Assembly: GCA_905235635.1 (NCBI GenBank)
Contig: CAJOMC010000004.1
Location: 1-51,151, forward strand
DNA from: an uncultured Bacilli bacterium
GTDB lineage: Bacteria > Bacillota_I > Bacilli_A > Izemoplasmatales > UBA1188
Reading direction: 5' to 3'
Length of the DNA: 51,151 nucleotides
Shown: positions 33,701 to 42,500 of the stretch, piece by piece
Position numbering within the stretch: position 1 is the first letter of the stretch
Layout: every line of letters begins with the position of its first letter
Notes under the pieces: model-generated
Told to the model about the DNA's origin: nothing
The model's database searches: none
What the model saw: only the letters and a program-made list of their open reading frames with translations
Translations under genes and position numbers: made by a program

Positions 33701-33841
33701 CTAGCTAATATTTTAAAGAATAATGAAGAAAGCATCGCATCTGTCACTCTCGCAGATAAGGTAGTATATGGTGAAACACTAGGGTATACGTCATCAATTG
33801 AAGTAAATGATGAAACACTTTATATTGGAGTATTAAAATAA
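30743..33841 (+). CDS. ileS: Isoleucyl-tRNA synthetase, type 2 (IleS2)
   Basis: A 1032-residue class I synthetase. HIGH is in PPTANGKPHIGHVI (about 44-57) and KMSKS in ENGQKMSKSKGNAVDP (near residue 590). GWDTHGLPVE, DQTRGWFYSL and the long C-terminus without the terminal zinc finger mark the eukaryote-like type 2 form. Type 1 would read KMSKSIGN and end with a Cys cluster. ATG 30743 is right: GGAGG (30732-30736) lies 6 bases upstream. The GTG at 30680 lies inside the T-box antiterminator. It is controlled by the T-box just upstream. Confidence 0.96.
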   Translation: MYKKVNSDLKVTEREEIIREYWKENNIFEESIKSREGHPFFTFFDGPPTANGKPHIGHVITRAMKDLFPRYKTMKGYKVLRKAGWDTHGLPVELEVEKLLGFSGKEQIEKYGIAPFIDKCKESVFKYESMWEEFSEKVGFWADMENPYVTFHNDYIESVWWALKKIFDQGLLYKGHKIVPYCPRCGTPLASHEVAQGYEDVKERTVFVKFKIKDSDTFFMAWTTTPWTLPSNVALAVNPTLEYVKVLVEGEKYIIAKGQIPYVFKDKEVEVLETYLGKDLEYTEYEPLYYFKKLDKKAHFVTLADYVALGEGTGIVHIAPAFGQDDYLVGRRYNLPFVQYVNNKGEMTEDTIWPNTFVKDADPMIIDDLKERGLLYRTQMHVHSYPFCWRCHTPLIYYGRDSWFIETTKIKDKLIENNKHINWIPETIGTGRFGDWLNNVQDWVISRNRYWGTPLPIWVNDKTGELYCIGSVKELHDLTGCDMNIELHRPYIDNLTWEDKVNGGVFRRVEEVIDCWFDSGSMPFAQWHYPFENKELFDNQFPADFISEAVDQTRGWFYSLLAISTLLFDEEAFKNCIVLGLVLDENGQKMSKSKGNAVDPMTVLNKFGADATRWFFYETSQPWVSKNISDAAILEGQKKYLNTLYNTYSFYVLYANIDNFDATKYSYDYDKLSLMDKWLLSKLNTLIKEVDERLDRYEVAEPARLIETFVDELSNWYVRRSRSRFWAKGMEQDKIDAYLVLYETLVKLSKLIAPFSPFIADEIYQNLVLSLNDKELKSVHLCDYPVSNPLHIDKELEKNMDEVLQIVVLGRAIRAQKTLKNRQPLSKMYVVGGKALNDYYAKVIEDELNVHEVLYSEDLDDFTSHRIKPNLKVLGPKLGKTLGEIRSTLESMDQNAAYKTLKSNGYLDILDLRLEEADLLVETLESDEFASMSNQKLAVVLDTNLTEELINEGYVRDVVSKVQSLRKEAGFEVIDHITLSFKCSDTLANILKNNEESIASVTLADKVVYGETLGYTSSIEVNDETLYIGVLK

Positions 33842-34086
33842 TGAGCTACTTTGAATACCCAATAGATTATGATATGTATAATTTAGAAGAAGTTGAAATT
33901 ATAATTTCATTTCTTTCATACATAGAAGAAAACCATAAACACTATCAATTTAAAGAGTTTGAATCTAAGTATAAACTCTATCGTAATACCATTAATTCAA
34001 AAGCTGAAGAAAAAAGAATTAACAAAGAATTTGAGGAATTATCTGGGATAAGCATTTATCAAGAAGCCAGAAAATTAGGTTTATAA
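33841..34086 (+). CDS. UPF0223 family protein (YktA-like)
   Basis: An 81-residue protein. The start (YFEYPIDYDMYNLEEVEIIISFL) and the end (NSKAEEKRINKEFEELSGISIYQEARK) match the UPF0223/YktA pattern of Bacillus. No function is known. It overlaps the ileS stop by one base and shares its stop with the start of ylbF, so it is in the same operon. Confidence 0.82.
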   Translation: MSYFEYPIDYDMYNLEEVEIIISFLSYIEENHKHYQFKEFESKYKLYRNTINSKAEEKRINKEFEELSGISIYQEARKLGL

Positions 34087-34457
34087 TGGATACTAGTGAC
34101 GTAATGATATCACTTTATGATGTGATAGATGAAATCAAAGAATCAACCGAATATAAAGCATTAAAAGAGTCTTATAATAATCTTTTAAACGATAATGAGG
34201 CATCACTATTAGTCGATGATTTTAACCATAAAAAAGAGCTTTATAACACCTATCCATCTAAGGAAAATATTAAGGCATTATCAAGCGCTAAAAAAGCCCT
34301 ATATTCAAACAAATTCTATAAGATTTATTCTGATAATCTTCTTATTTATAATACTAAAATATCTAAACTTGAAAAAGAGATTAATATCGCCATATTTGGC
34401 GATAACCTGGAAGAATTTAAGAATCTATTTCATGAAAGAGGAGGATGCATTAAATGA
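34086..34457 (+). CDS. ylbF: YlbF family protein
   Basis: A 123-residue all-helical protein of the YlbF/YmcA family. In Bacillus subtilis YlbF acts with YmcA and YaaT in a complex that modulates RNase Y and mRNA decay. The helical segments are LYDVIDEIKESTEYKALKES, NEASLLVDDFNHKKELYN and LIYNTKISKLEKEIN. The pair ylbF-ylbG is kept next to each other here as in Bacillus. No YmcA or YaaT gene is in the window, so the role is by homology. Confidence 0.82.
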   Translation: MDTSDVMISLYDVIDEIKESTEYKALKESYNNLLNDNEASLLVDDFNHKKELYNTYPSKENIKALSSAKKALYSNKFYKIYSDNLLIYNTKISKLEKEINIAIFGDNLEEFKNLFHERGGCIK

Positions 34458-34738
34458 TAAAAAGAGATGAAGTACTTGTATACTTTAACTATAGAAGTGA
34501 CATTATAAAATATCTTCAAAGTTTGAATGTTACTATCCAATATTTATCAAAAAGAGCGGGATATGCAGTCTTATATGTTGATGATAATAAATTAGGAAAG
34601 ATTATAAATCAGTTAAGGCAAATGAAAGGATTTAAAGGTTATGAGGTATCCCCTACCGATCTTTTAGAGCTAGATATTGATTTGGGAGATAATAAAAATA
34701 ATAAGGAAGAAATTAACACAAAAGAGGAGACTAACTAG
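34454..34738 (+). CDS. ylbG: YlbG family protein (DUF2129/UPF0298)
   Basis: A 94-residue protein matching YlbG: a short N-terminal strand (VLVYFNYRSDIIKYLQS), YLSKRAGYAVLYV, then the signature MKGFKGYEVSP. The ATG overlaps the ylbF stop (ATGA) and has AGGAGG about 8 bases upstream. The C-terminal 17 residues are hydrophilic and are encoded by the terminator stem itself. Function is unknown. Confidence 0.85.
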   Translation: MIKRDEVLVYFNYRSDIIKYLQSLNVTIQYLSKRAGYAVLYVDDNKLGKIINQLRQMKGFKGYEVSPTDLLELDIDLGDNKNNKEEINTKEETN

Positions 34739-34757
34739 CCTCCTCTTTTGTGTTAAT
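34712..34757. terminator. Strong bidirectional terminator between ylbG and a convergent lipoprotein gene
   Basis: A perfect 18-bp stem (34712-34729 with 34740-34757), 10-nt loop, with an A-run in one arm and a T-run in the other. The 5' arm is coding for the end of ylbG. It is the strongest hairpin of the window and can stop both transcripts. Confidence 0.9.
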
Positions 34758-34761
34758 ATTC

Positions 34762-35688
34762 TTAGTTTTCTAATAGTGATAGTAGATGGCTAATTGCTTC
34801 ATCTACAGTTTCACTTGATGGATAAAGAAGAATTAAATCTACTCCACATTCATATGATAAATAAGGACTTAAATAAGTACCAGTAGTTCTCTTGAATGTG
34901 AAATCACCTATACTAATTGAAGTTGTTTCGGTTCCGAATTCGTCTTTCGATGTAGTTATTCTTAAATCCTCATTCTTAACTTCTTGCGGTAAACCATTTG
35001 GAAGTTTATAGTATACTGAACCCTTAAGTGACTTACTGTTTATATCGACTACTAAATAATCGTAGTGTCCTCCGGTCCATTCACTATAAAAAACACCATT
35101 AAGTCCGTTAAGTTCATATCTATTATATGTTAAATTGACACTTAATTTTTTATTTACATACTTTAAATCTGTATCTGAACTCTTTCTTTCATAAGTTACG
35201 CTTTGACTATATTTTCTATTAAATACTTTTGGATATGAATAGTTTAACTGCTTACTAAATGTTTTAAAGTTTACTCCAAGAGTTTCTCTTCCCTTTCCAG
35301 GATATCCATCACCATTAGATGAAAGTCCATCAGTATATGATATAGATGATACTAGTGTTTCATCTTCCATACTATAACTAAAAGATACTTTAACTACAGT
35401 GCAAGATAATGTTGTTTCTTTATCTTTGTATACATAGTAACCATTTCCATCCTCATTGATAATAAGATAAGCAGTAATCTCCTTTTCTTTAATTAAATCG
35501 TGAGTTGTGGTGGTTGTTTCACTACCATCTTCATTAGTTTCTACATATGACCTTGTGTAGTTTTTTAGTACATATGTTCCTATTACATCTTCAAGTGGTG
35601 CAGGATTAGACACGTAGCAAGATGTAAGCGACAATGAAAGTAAAAATATTGACAAAATTGAAAGTATTAAAACATTAATCTTTTTCAT
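34762..35688 (-). CDS. Uncharacterised lipoprotein
   Basis: A 308-residue secreted lipoprotein with a signal of hydrophobic residues (about 6-22) and a lipobox L-S-L-T-S-C with Cys at about 24. The mature part is Ser/Thr/Tyr-rich with repeated beta-strand-like stretches (for example YVLKNYTRSYVETNEDG and an immediate TTTTT run). It looks like a surface beta-structure. I recognise no family. AAAGGAGG lies just upstream of the ATG. It is divergent from rpoB with a 360-base gap. Confidence 0.8.
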   Translation of the reverse strand: MKKINVLILSILSIFLLSLSLTSCYVSNPAPLEDVIGTYVLKNYTRSYVETNEDGSETTTTTHDLIKEKEITAYLIINEDGNGYYVYKDKETTLSCTVVKVSFSYSMEDETLVSSISYTDGLSSNGDGYPGKGRETLGVNFKTFSKQLNYSYPKVFNRKYSQSVTYERKSSDTDLKYVNKKLSVNLTYNRYELNGLNGVFYSEWTGGHYDYLVVDINSKSLKGSVYYKLPNGLPQEVKNEDLRITTSKDEFGTETTSISIGDFTFKRTTGTYLSPYLSYECGVDLILLYPSSETVDEAISHLLSLLEN

Positions 35689-35937
35689 AGAGTTTCCTCC
35701 TTTTAGATAAGGGTAGTATTTTAAGGCAAAAAAGTCAAATCTAGTGTCAAAAATACTAATTATTTTATGAATTAGGCGTGAATTTGTGTGGAATACATGT
35801 TTTTGACATAAAATAAAAAATATTTTTCATTATAGTGATAATGTTTAAATGGCATTTTTTATTCATCTATTTTATATATAAAATACATCTAATTGACATT
35901 TTAATGAAAAAACATAGAAAATTATAAAATTTTATTA
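35689..35937. other. Gene-free AT-rich region between the lipoprotein gene and rpoB
   Basis: No gene is visible on either strand. On the plus strand there are TTGACA hexamers at 35803 and 35893 without -10 boxes at the normal distance. On the minus strand there are two TTGAC hexamers near 35741-35756 that could belong to the lipoprotein promoter, but the -10 is poor. Tandem or non-standard promoters are possible. Confidence 0.4.
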
Positions 35938-35966
35938 TTGACTATTTACAAATATAGGAGTAAGAT
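35938..35966 (+). promoter_or_regulatory. Promoter of rpoB-rpoC
   Basis: TTGACT (35938-35943), a 17-bp spacer and TAAGAT (35961-35966). The predicted start near 35973 gives a leader of about 80 bases that begins with GCG/CGC and then a long AT-rich hairpin. Confidence 0.65.
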
Positions 35967-35986
35967 AAAAAAATGCGATAAAACGC

Positions 35987-36022
35987 GGCTTTTAAAATAT
36001 ATAAATATATTTATAAAAGGCC
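35987..36022 (+). promoter_or_regulatory. Hairpin in the rpoB leader
   Basis: GGCTTTTAAAATATAT (35987-36002) pairs with 36005-36022 through about 16 bp with two single-base bulges and a 2-base loop. It has no T-tract after it, so it is not a terminator. It may affect stability or translation of the rpoB mRNA. Confidence 0.45.
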
Positions 36023-36056
36023 AGTAATCGAAATATATAGTTAGAGGTGAATGAAT

Positions 36057-39000
36057 TTGTACAAAATTATCAAGTACGGTAAGTTTCACGAGAGAAGAAA
36101 TTTTGCCCAAGCAAAACTAAGACTAGAACTTCCATATTTAATTGAAAACCAATTAGATTCTTTCAAGAAGTTCGCTGAACAGGACATTGTAGAATTATTC
36201 AATGATTTCTCTCCAATCATGAATAAAAAGGATGGTAATCTAGAACTTTATTTATTAAATCCTAGATTTGATGAACCAGATACTACTATCCGTGAATGTA
36301 AAGAAAAAGAGATTTCATACACTAGAGCTTTAAGATGTGATGCACAATTTGTGAATACTGAAGAATCTGGTGATATCAAAGAAGCAAAAGGTATATTCTT
36401 ATTAGACTTCCCTTGGATGACTCCAAACGGGACCTTTGTGATTAATGGTGCTGAACGTATTATCGTTAACCAAATTATTAGGTCTTCAGGTGTTTTATTC
36501 AAACAAGCATCTGATCCTAAAACAGGTGCACTTGTAGTAGAAGGTATGGTTATCCCAACAAGAGGCGCATGGATTGAATATGGCGCTAACACTAAGGATG
36601 TATTGTATGTTTCTGTGGATAAATCAAACAAAACACCTCTCCCAATATTCTTAAAATCTATCGGTATAGAAACTTATGATGATATGAAGAGACTATTTGG
36701 TGAAAACCAAAAATTAGTTGAAGTATTAGATAAGATACCTGAAAGAACATACGAAGAATCAATGAGTGAACTCTATGGAAAGATCAAATCTGGCGATTCA
36801 ATCCCACTTGAAGGTATCCAATCATATCTCCAAGCTCATTTAATGACTAAAGAACATTATGATTTAATGGCCGTTGGTAGATATAAATACAATAAAAAGT
36901 TAGACTTCATTGAAAGAGCTAAAGGACATAAACTAGCTAAAGCTTACAAAATCTCTGAAAAAGTAGATGAAAATGGTGAAGTTATTCAAGAAGCAATGAC
37001 TCTTGAAAAGGGTGTACTTGTTACTAAAGAAATTGCAGCTTTACTCGATAAGAATAGAGCTGACTTTAGAGAACCACTCAAATTAGAACATGATCTTGAT
37101 TCAGTTCCTACATATATTGAAGTTATTGAAGTTGTGGCTAACCAACCAGATGATACTAAGAGAAAAGTTAAGATTATTGGTAATAACTCAGTTGAAGATA
37201 GAGAATTAATCTCAACATCAGATATCATTGCCGCAACATCATATTGGTTAAACCTTTTTGATAATGTTGGTTCTTTTGATGATGTAGATAATCTCGCTAA
37301 TAGAAGGCTCCGTCTAACAGGTGAGTTACTCCAAAACGAATTCAGACAAGGTTTAATAAGACTTAGAAAGAATACAGTTGATAAGATGTCAACAAATGAT
37401 GTTAAGGAAATGAACCCTAAGAACTTATTAAATGCTGCACCTCTACAACAAGTAATCAAAGCATTCTTTGGTTCTTCACAATTATCACAATTTATGTCAC
37501 AAATTAACCCTCTTGATGAAATAACTCATAAGAGAAGAATGAGTGCCCTTGGTCCTGGTGGTATCACTAGAGATAGAGCTGGTATTGAAGTCAGAGACGT
37601 TCATCCTACTCACTATGGTAGAATCTGTCCTGTTGAAACACCAGAAGGACAAAACATCGGTTTAATTTCATCTCTCGCAACATACGCTAAAGTAGATAAA
37701 TATGGTTTCATTATGACTCCTTACTTCAAAGTTGTAGATGGTAAAGTTACTGAAGAAGCAGTATATATGACAGCTGACGAAGAAGCTAAACACTATATCG
37801 CTGAAGCCAATACTGAACTAAATGATGATTTATCTTTCAAAGATAAAACTCATATTTATGCAAGACATGAACTAGAAACAGATATTTATACCGCAAAAGA
37901 TATCGATTTTATGGATATTTCTCCAAAACAAATTATGTCGATATCTGCATCTTGTATCCCATTCCTAGAGCATGATGATGCAAATAGAACACTCATGGGT
38001 TCAAATATGCAACGTCAATCTATTCCACTAATTAAACCTGAAGCGCCATTTGTTGCAACAGGTATAGAATACAAGGCAGCCCATGACTCAGGTGCTGCAT
38101 GTATCTGTGAAGCTGACGGTATTGTTACATATGTTGATGGTCAAACTATTAAAGTTAGAGAAGATGAATCAGGTTTTGAACATGTTTATAACTTAACTAA
38201 GTTCATGAGAAGTAACCAATCAACATGTATTAACCAAACACCTATTTGTGAAATTGGTGAAATTGTTAAGAAAGGCGATGTACTCGCAGATGGTCCTTCA
38301 ATGGATAAAGGTGAACTTGCTTTAGGTAGAAATGTTGTTGTTGCATTCATGACATGGCAAGGTTATAACTACGAGGATGCAGTTGTAATGAATGAAAACC
38401 TCGTTAAGAATGACGTTTATACTTCTATTCATATTGAAAAGTATGAAGTTCAAGCACGTGATACAAAGCTTGGTAAAGAAGTAATCACAAGAGATCTCCC
38501 TCAAGCAACTGAGGCAATCCTTAAGAATCTAGATAGTCGTGGAATTGTTATTCCAGGAACTGTCGTTAAAGAAAATGATATTTTAGTAGGTAAACTAACA
38601 CCTAAAGGACAAACTGAACCTTCTCCACAAGATAGACTAATGCAAGCTATCTTTGGATCTAAGTCAGACGACCATAAGAATACATCACTTAGAGTTCCTC
38701 ATGGTGGTGGCGGTATTGTCCAAACAGTTAGACATTACACAAGACAAGAAAACAAGAGCTTAATGCCAAGTGTTGAAGAAGTTGTAAGAGTATATATCGT
38801 ACAACGTCGTAAGATTCAAGTTGGTGATAAGATGAGTGGACGTCATGGTAATAAAGGTGTTATCTCAAACATCCTTCCACAAGAGGATATGCCATATTTA
38901 GAAGATGGTACTCCAGTAGATATTCTCTTAAACCCTCAAGGTGTTCCTTCTCGTATGAACTTAGGCCAAGTTCTTGAGATGCATCTTGGTATGGCATGCA

Positions 39001-39584
39001 AGAAACTCGGAGTTTTAGCCGCTACAGAAGTATTCGACTACTGTCGTGACGAGGACTTAAGAGAAATGATGAATGAAGCCCACATGACAAAAGATGGCAA
39101 GGTTACACTTTACGATGGAAGAACCGGTGAAGCCTTCGATAATCCTATCACTGTCGGTGTAATGTATATGATTAAACTAGACCACATGGTTGATGATAAA
39201 TTACACGCAAGAAATACAGGTAGATATGTTCTTGTAACCCAACAACCTATCGGTGGTAAAGCCCAAAATGGTGGTCAAAGATTTGGTGAAATGGAAGTTT
39301 GGGCTCTTGAAGCATATGGTGCTGCATATACTTTAAGAGAAATGCTCACAGTTAAATCAGATGATATGCTTGGAAGAAATAAAGTATTTAAAGCTATCTC
39401 TACTGGTAGAGAAATTCCTGAACCAGGACTTCCTGAATCATTTAGAGTTTTCGCAAGAGAACTTAAAGCACTAGGTATTCACATAGAATTACTTCACAGT
39501 GAAACTGGCGAAAACGTTGTTAATCAAACTATAGTTGATCAAGATTCTGATGAATTCGTTCATAGAATTAATGGTCAAGAATAG
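36057..39584 (+). CDS. rpoB: RNA polymerase beta subunit
   Basis: A 1175-residue catalytic subunit. Conserved regions are clear: the fork/rifampicin region FGSSQLSQFMSQINPLDE then ITHKRRMSALGPGG; the NRTLMGSNMQRQ region; QVGDKMSGRHGNKG; and a C-terminal beta-clamp contact region. TTG 36057 is preferred: GAGG (36044-36047) lies 9 bases before it, whereas the in-frame ATG at 36051 would leave only 3 bases. The ATG remains possible and would add two residues. The rifampicin pocket carries Ser at the E. coli Asp516 position. There are no rplK/A/J/L genes upstream. Confidence 0.96.
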   Translation: MYKIIKYGKFHERRNFAQAKLRLELPYLIENQLDSFKKFAEQDIVELFNDFSPIMNKKDGNLELYLLNPRFDEPDTTIRECKEKEISYTRALRCDAQFVNTEESGDIKEAKGIFLLDFPWMTPNGTFVINGAERIIVNQIIRSSGVLFKQASDPKTGALVVEGMVIPTRGAWIEYGANTKDVLYVSVDKSNKTPLPIFLKSIGIETYDDMKRLFGENQKLVEVLDKIPERTYEESMSELYGKIKSGDSIPLEGIQSYLQAHLMTKEHYDLMAVGRYKYNKKLDFIERAKGHKLAKAYKISEKVDENGEVIQEAMTLEKGVLVTKEIAALLDKNRADFREPLKLEHDLDSVPTYIEVIEVVANQPDDTKRKVKIIGNNSVEDRELISTSDIIAATSYWLNLFDNVGSFDDVDNLANRRLRLTGELLQNEFRQGLIRLRKNTVDKMSTNDVKEMNPKNLLNAAPLQQVIKAFFGSSQLSQFMSQINPLDEITHKRRMSALGPGGITRDRAGIEVRDVHPTHYGRICPVETPEGQNIGLISSLATYAKVDKYGFIMTPYFKVVDGKVTEEAVYMTADEEAKHYIAEANTELNDDLSFKDKTHIYARHELETDIYTAKDIDFMDISPKQIMSISASCIPFLEHDDANRTLMGSNMQRQSIPLIKPEAPFVATGIEYKAAHDSGAACICEADGIVTYVDGQTIKVREDESGFEHVYNLTKFMRSNQSTCINQTPICEIGEIVKKGDVLADGPSMDKGELALGRNVVVAFMTWQGYNYEDAVVMNENLVKNDVYTSIHIEKYEVQARDTKLGKEVITRDLPQATEAILKNLDSRGIVIPGTVVKENDILVGKLTPKGQTEPSPQDRLMQAIFGSKSDDHKNTSLRVPHGGGGIVQTVRHYTRQENKSLMPSVEEVVRVYIVQRRKIQVGDKMSGRHGNKGVISNILPQEDMPYLEDGTPVDILLNPQGVPSRMNLGQVLEMHLGMACKKLGVLAATEVFDYCRDEDLREMMNEAHMTKDGKVTLYDGRTGEAFDNPITVGVMYMIKLDHMVDDKLHARNTGRYVLVTQQPIGGKAQNGGQRFGEMEVWALEAYGAAYTLREMLTVKSDDMLGRNKVFKAISTGREIPEPGLPESFRVFARELKALGIHIELLHSETGENVVNQTIVDQDSDEFVHRINGQE

Positions 39585-39596
39585 GAGGTATGATAT

Positions 39597-42500
39597 ATGA
39601 GTAAAGAATATTCATGTTTTAAAATTAGATTAGCCTCTTCAGACGAGATTAAAGAATGGTCTTATGGTGAAGTTAAAAACCATGAAACCATCAACTATCG
39701 TACTCTTAAACCAGTAGAAGGTGGTTTATTTGCGGAAGAAATTTTTGGTCCTGTTAAAGATTATCAATGTGCTTGTACTAATAAGAGTAAAAAGAGCATT
39801 AACTATGAAAATAGAAAATGTCCTATTTGTGGCGTTGAAATCACATCAGCAAAAGTTAGAAGAGAAAGAATGGGCCATGTTACTCTTGAAGCTCCAGTAG
39901 TACACAACTGGTTCCTTGGTTCTAACCCTTCTAAAATCGGTAGAATTCTTGACATTAAAACATCTGAATTAAGAGAAGTCGTATATTATGCTTCATATAT
40001 CGTAACTGAACCTGGTAGTGATACAGATCTTGAATTCAAACAAATCTTAACTCCAGCTCAATACGATATCGCAAGAGCTAAATATCATGGTAGATTTAAG
40101 GCACAAATTGGTGCTGAAGCTATTCAAACACTCCTAAAGAAATTAGATTTAGACAAGGAAATCGCTGATTTAAGAAGAGAACTAAAGAACTCATCTAAAC
40201 AAATTAGAGAAAACGTTATTAAGAGATTAAGCGTATTAACTGACCTTAAGAACTCAGGCAATAACCCTGAATGGATGGTACTAGATATTCTTCCAGTACT
40301 TCCACCAGATTTAAGACCTATGGTGTCACTTGATGGTGGTAGATTCGCAACAACTGGTATTAATGACTTATATCGTAAGATAATTAACCGTAATAATCGT
40401 TTAAGAAAAGAAAAGGGTAAGATTACCCCAGCTATGATTCTTAATAACGAAAAGAGATTACTTCAAGTTGCGGTTGATGCTTTATTTGGTGGTAGTGCAT
40501 CAAGTAGTAAAAAGACTGTGTCTGAGAAACACCCTTTAAAGAGTTTCGCAGATCAATTCAAAGGTAAACAAGGACGTTTTAGACAAAATCTCCTTGGTAA
40601 GAGAGTTGACTACTCAGGTCGTTCAGTTATCGTTATCGGTCCAAACCTCAAGATGCATCAATGTGGTGTACCAAGAGAAATGGCTTTAATTCTCTTTAAA
40701 CCTTTCATCTTCAATGAACTCGTTCAATCAGGTGTTGCGACTAATGTACAAGGCGCAAAGAGATTATATGATAATAGAGACGCTAAGATTTGGGGAGCAC
40801 TTGAAAAGGTAATCCTCGAACATCCTGTACTCTTAAACAGAGCTCCAACTCTACATAGACTTGGTGTTCAAGCGTTTGAACCAATCCTAATTGAGGGTAA
40901 AGCTATTCAACTTCACCCACTAGTATGTACAGCATTCAACGCTGACTTTGATGGTGACCAAATGTCTATTCACGTTCCACTATCAGAAGAAGCTCAAGCT
41001 GAAGCTAGAATTATGATGCTTGCATCTAACAACATCTTAAACCCAAGAAGTGGTAAACCTATCGTTACACCAGGACAAGATATCGTTCTTGGTAACTACT
41101 ACTTAACTATGGAAAAGAAAGGCGATAAAGGTGAAGGAAGAGTATTTAAAGATATTGATGAAGCTGAAATGGCTTATTCAGAACATCAAATTACTCTTCA
41201 TGCACGTATTGCGTTTAAAGTTTCTTCTCTACCATTTGTTTTCCCAGTAGAACATCAAAATGATTATATAATCACAACATACGGTAAGATATTATTCAAC
41301 ACAATCTTACATCCTCAATATCCATATGTTAATGAACCATCGGATGCAAATATTAAGGGTGAAACTCCTCATATGTATTTCGCTAAAGTTGGGACAAACA
41401 TTAAGGAATTTATCAATGAACTAGATGCATCTAGAGCTCAAAAAGATTCAGAACATAGAAACGATGATACTCCTTATAGAGGAGATGGTTCAGTTAGACC
41501 ATTCAAGAAGGGAACTCTTCAATCTATCATCGCAACTACATTCGCAAGATATAAAGTATCTGAAACTACTAAGATGCTTGATAGACTCAAAGATATTGGA
41601 TATAAGTATTGTACAAAGAGTGGTATCACTGTATCTGCATTTGACGTAAATGTCTTCGCTGATAAACAAAAGGTTATCGAAAACGCTCAAACGAGAGTTG
41701 ATAGATATAAAGAAGACTGGGAAAATGGTACTTTAACTGATAAACAAAGATATACACTTGTATGTAATCTATGGGCTAAAGTAAAAGATGATATGGTTAA
41801 ATCAATTAAGATTGATATGGAAGACCATCATAATTTAAACTCTATCTACATGATGTACGATAGTGGCGCCCGTGGTGACGTTGGTACTTATACTCAGCTC
41901 GCTGGTATGCGTGGTAACCTAGCTAATGCAAAGAGCGAGACAATTGAAATCCCTGTAACTGCATGTCTTAGAGAAGGTCTTTCAATGCGTGAGTTCTTCA
42001 TTTCAACCCATGGTTCAAGAAAGGGTTCAACCGATACCGCACTTAGAACTGCAGACTCAGGTTATCAAACAAGACAACTTGTTGACGTATCACATGATGT
42101 TGTATTAAGAGAATTTGATTGTGGCACTGATAAAGGCTTAAATGTTACCGCTATTATTGATAGTGAAGGAAAAGAAATTGAATCACTATACGATAGAATC
42201 CTAGGTAGATATGCATATAGAGATAATCTTGACCCAGTAACGGGTGAAGTAGTTCTTCATAAGAATCAATATATTGATGAAGAAGCAGTTAAGAAAGTTA
42301 GAGAACACAACCTCAAAGAAGTTGGCGTAAGAAGTGTATGTACATGTAACTCTAAGAGTGGTGTCTGCGTTAAATGTTATGGTAGAAACCTCGCAACTGC
42401 AAATGTTGCAGAAGTAGGTGAAACTGTCGGCGTTATCGCAGCTCAATCAATTGGTGAACCTGGTACCCAACTTACAATGCGTACATTCCACTCTGGTGGT

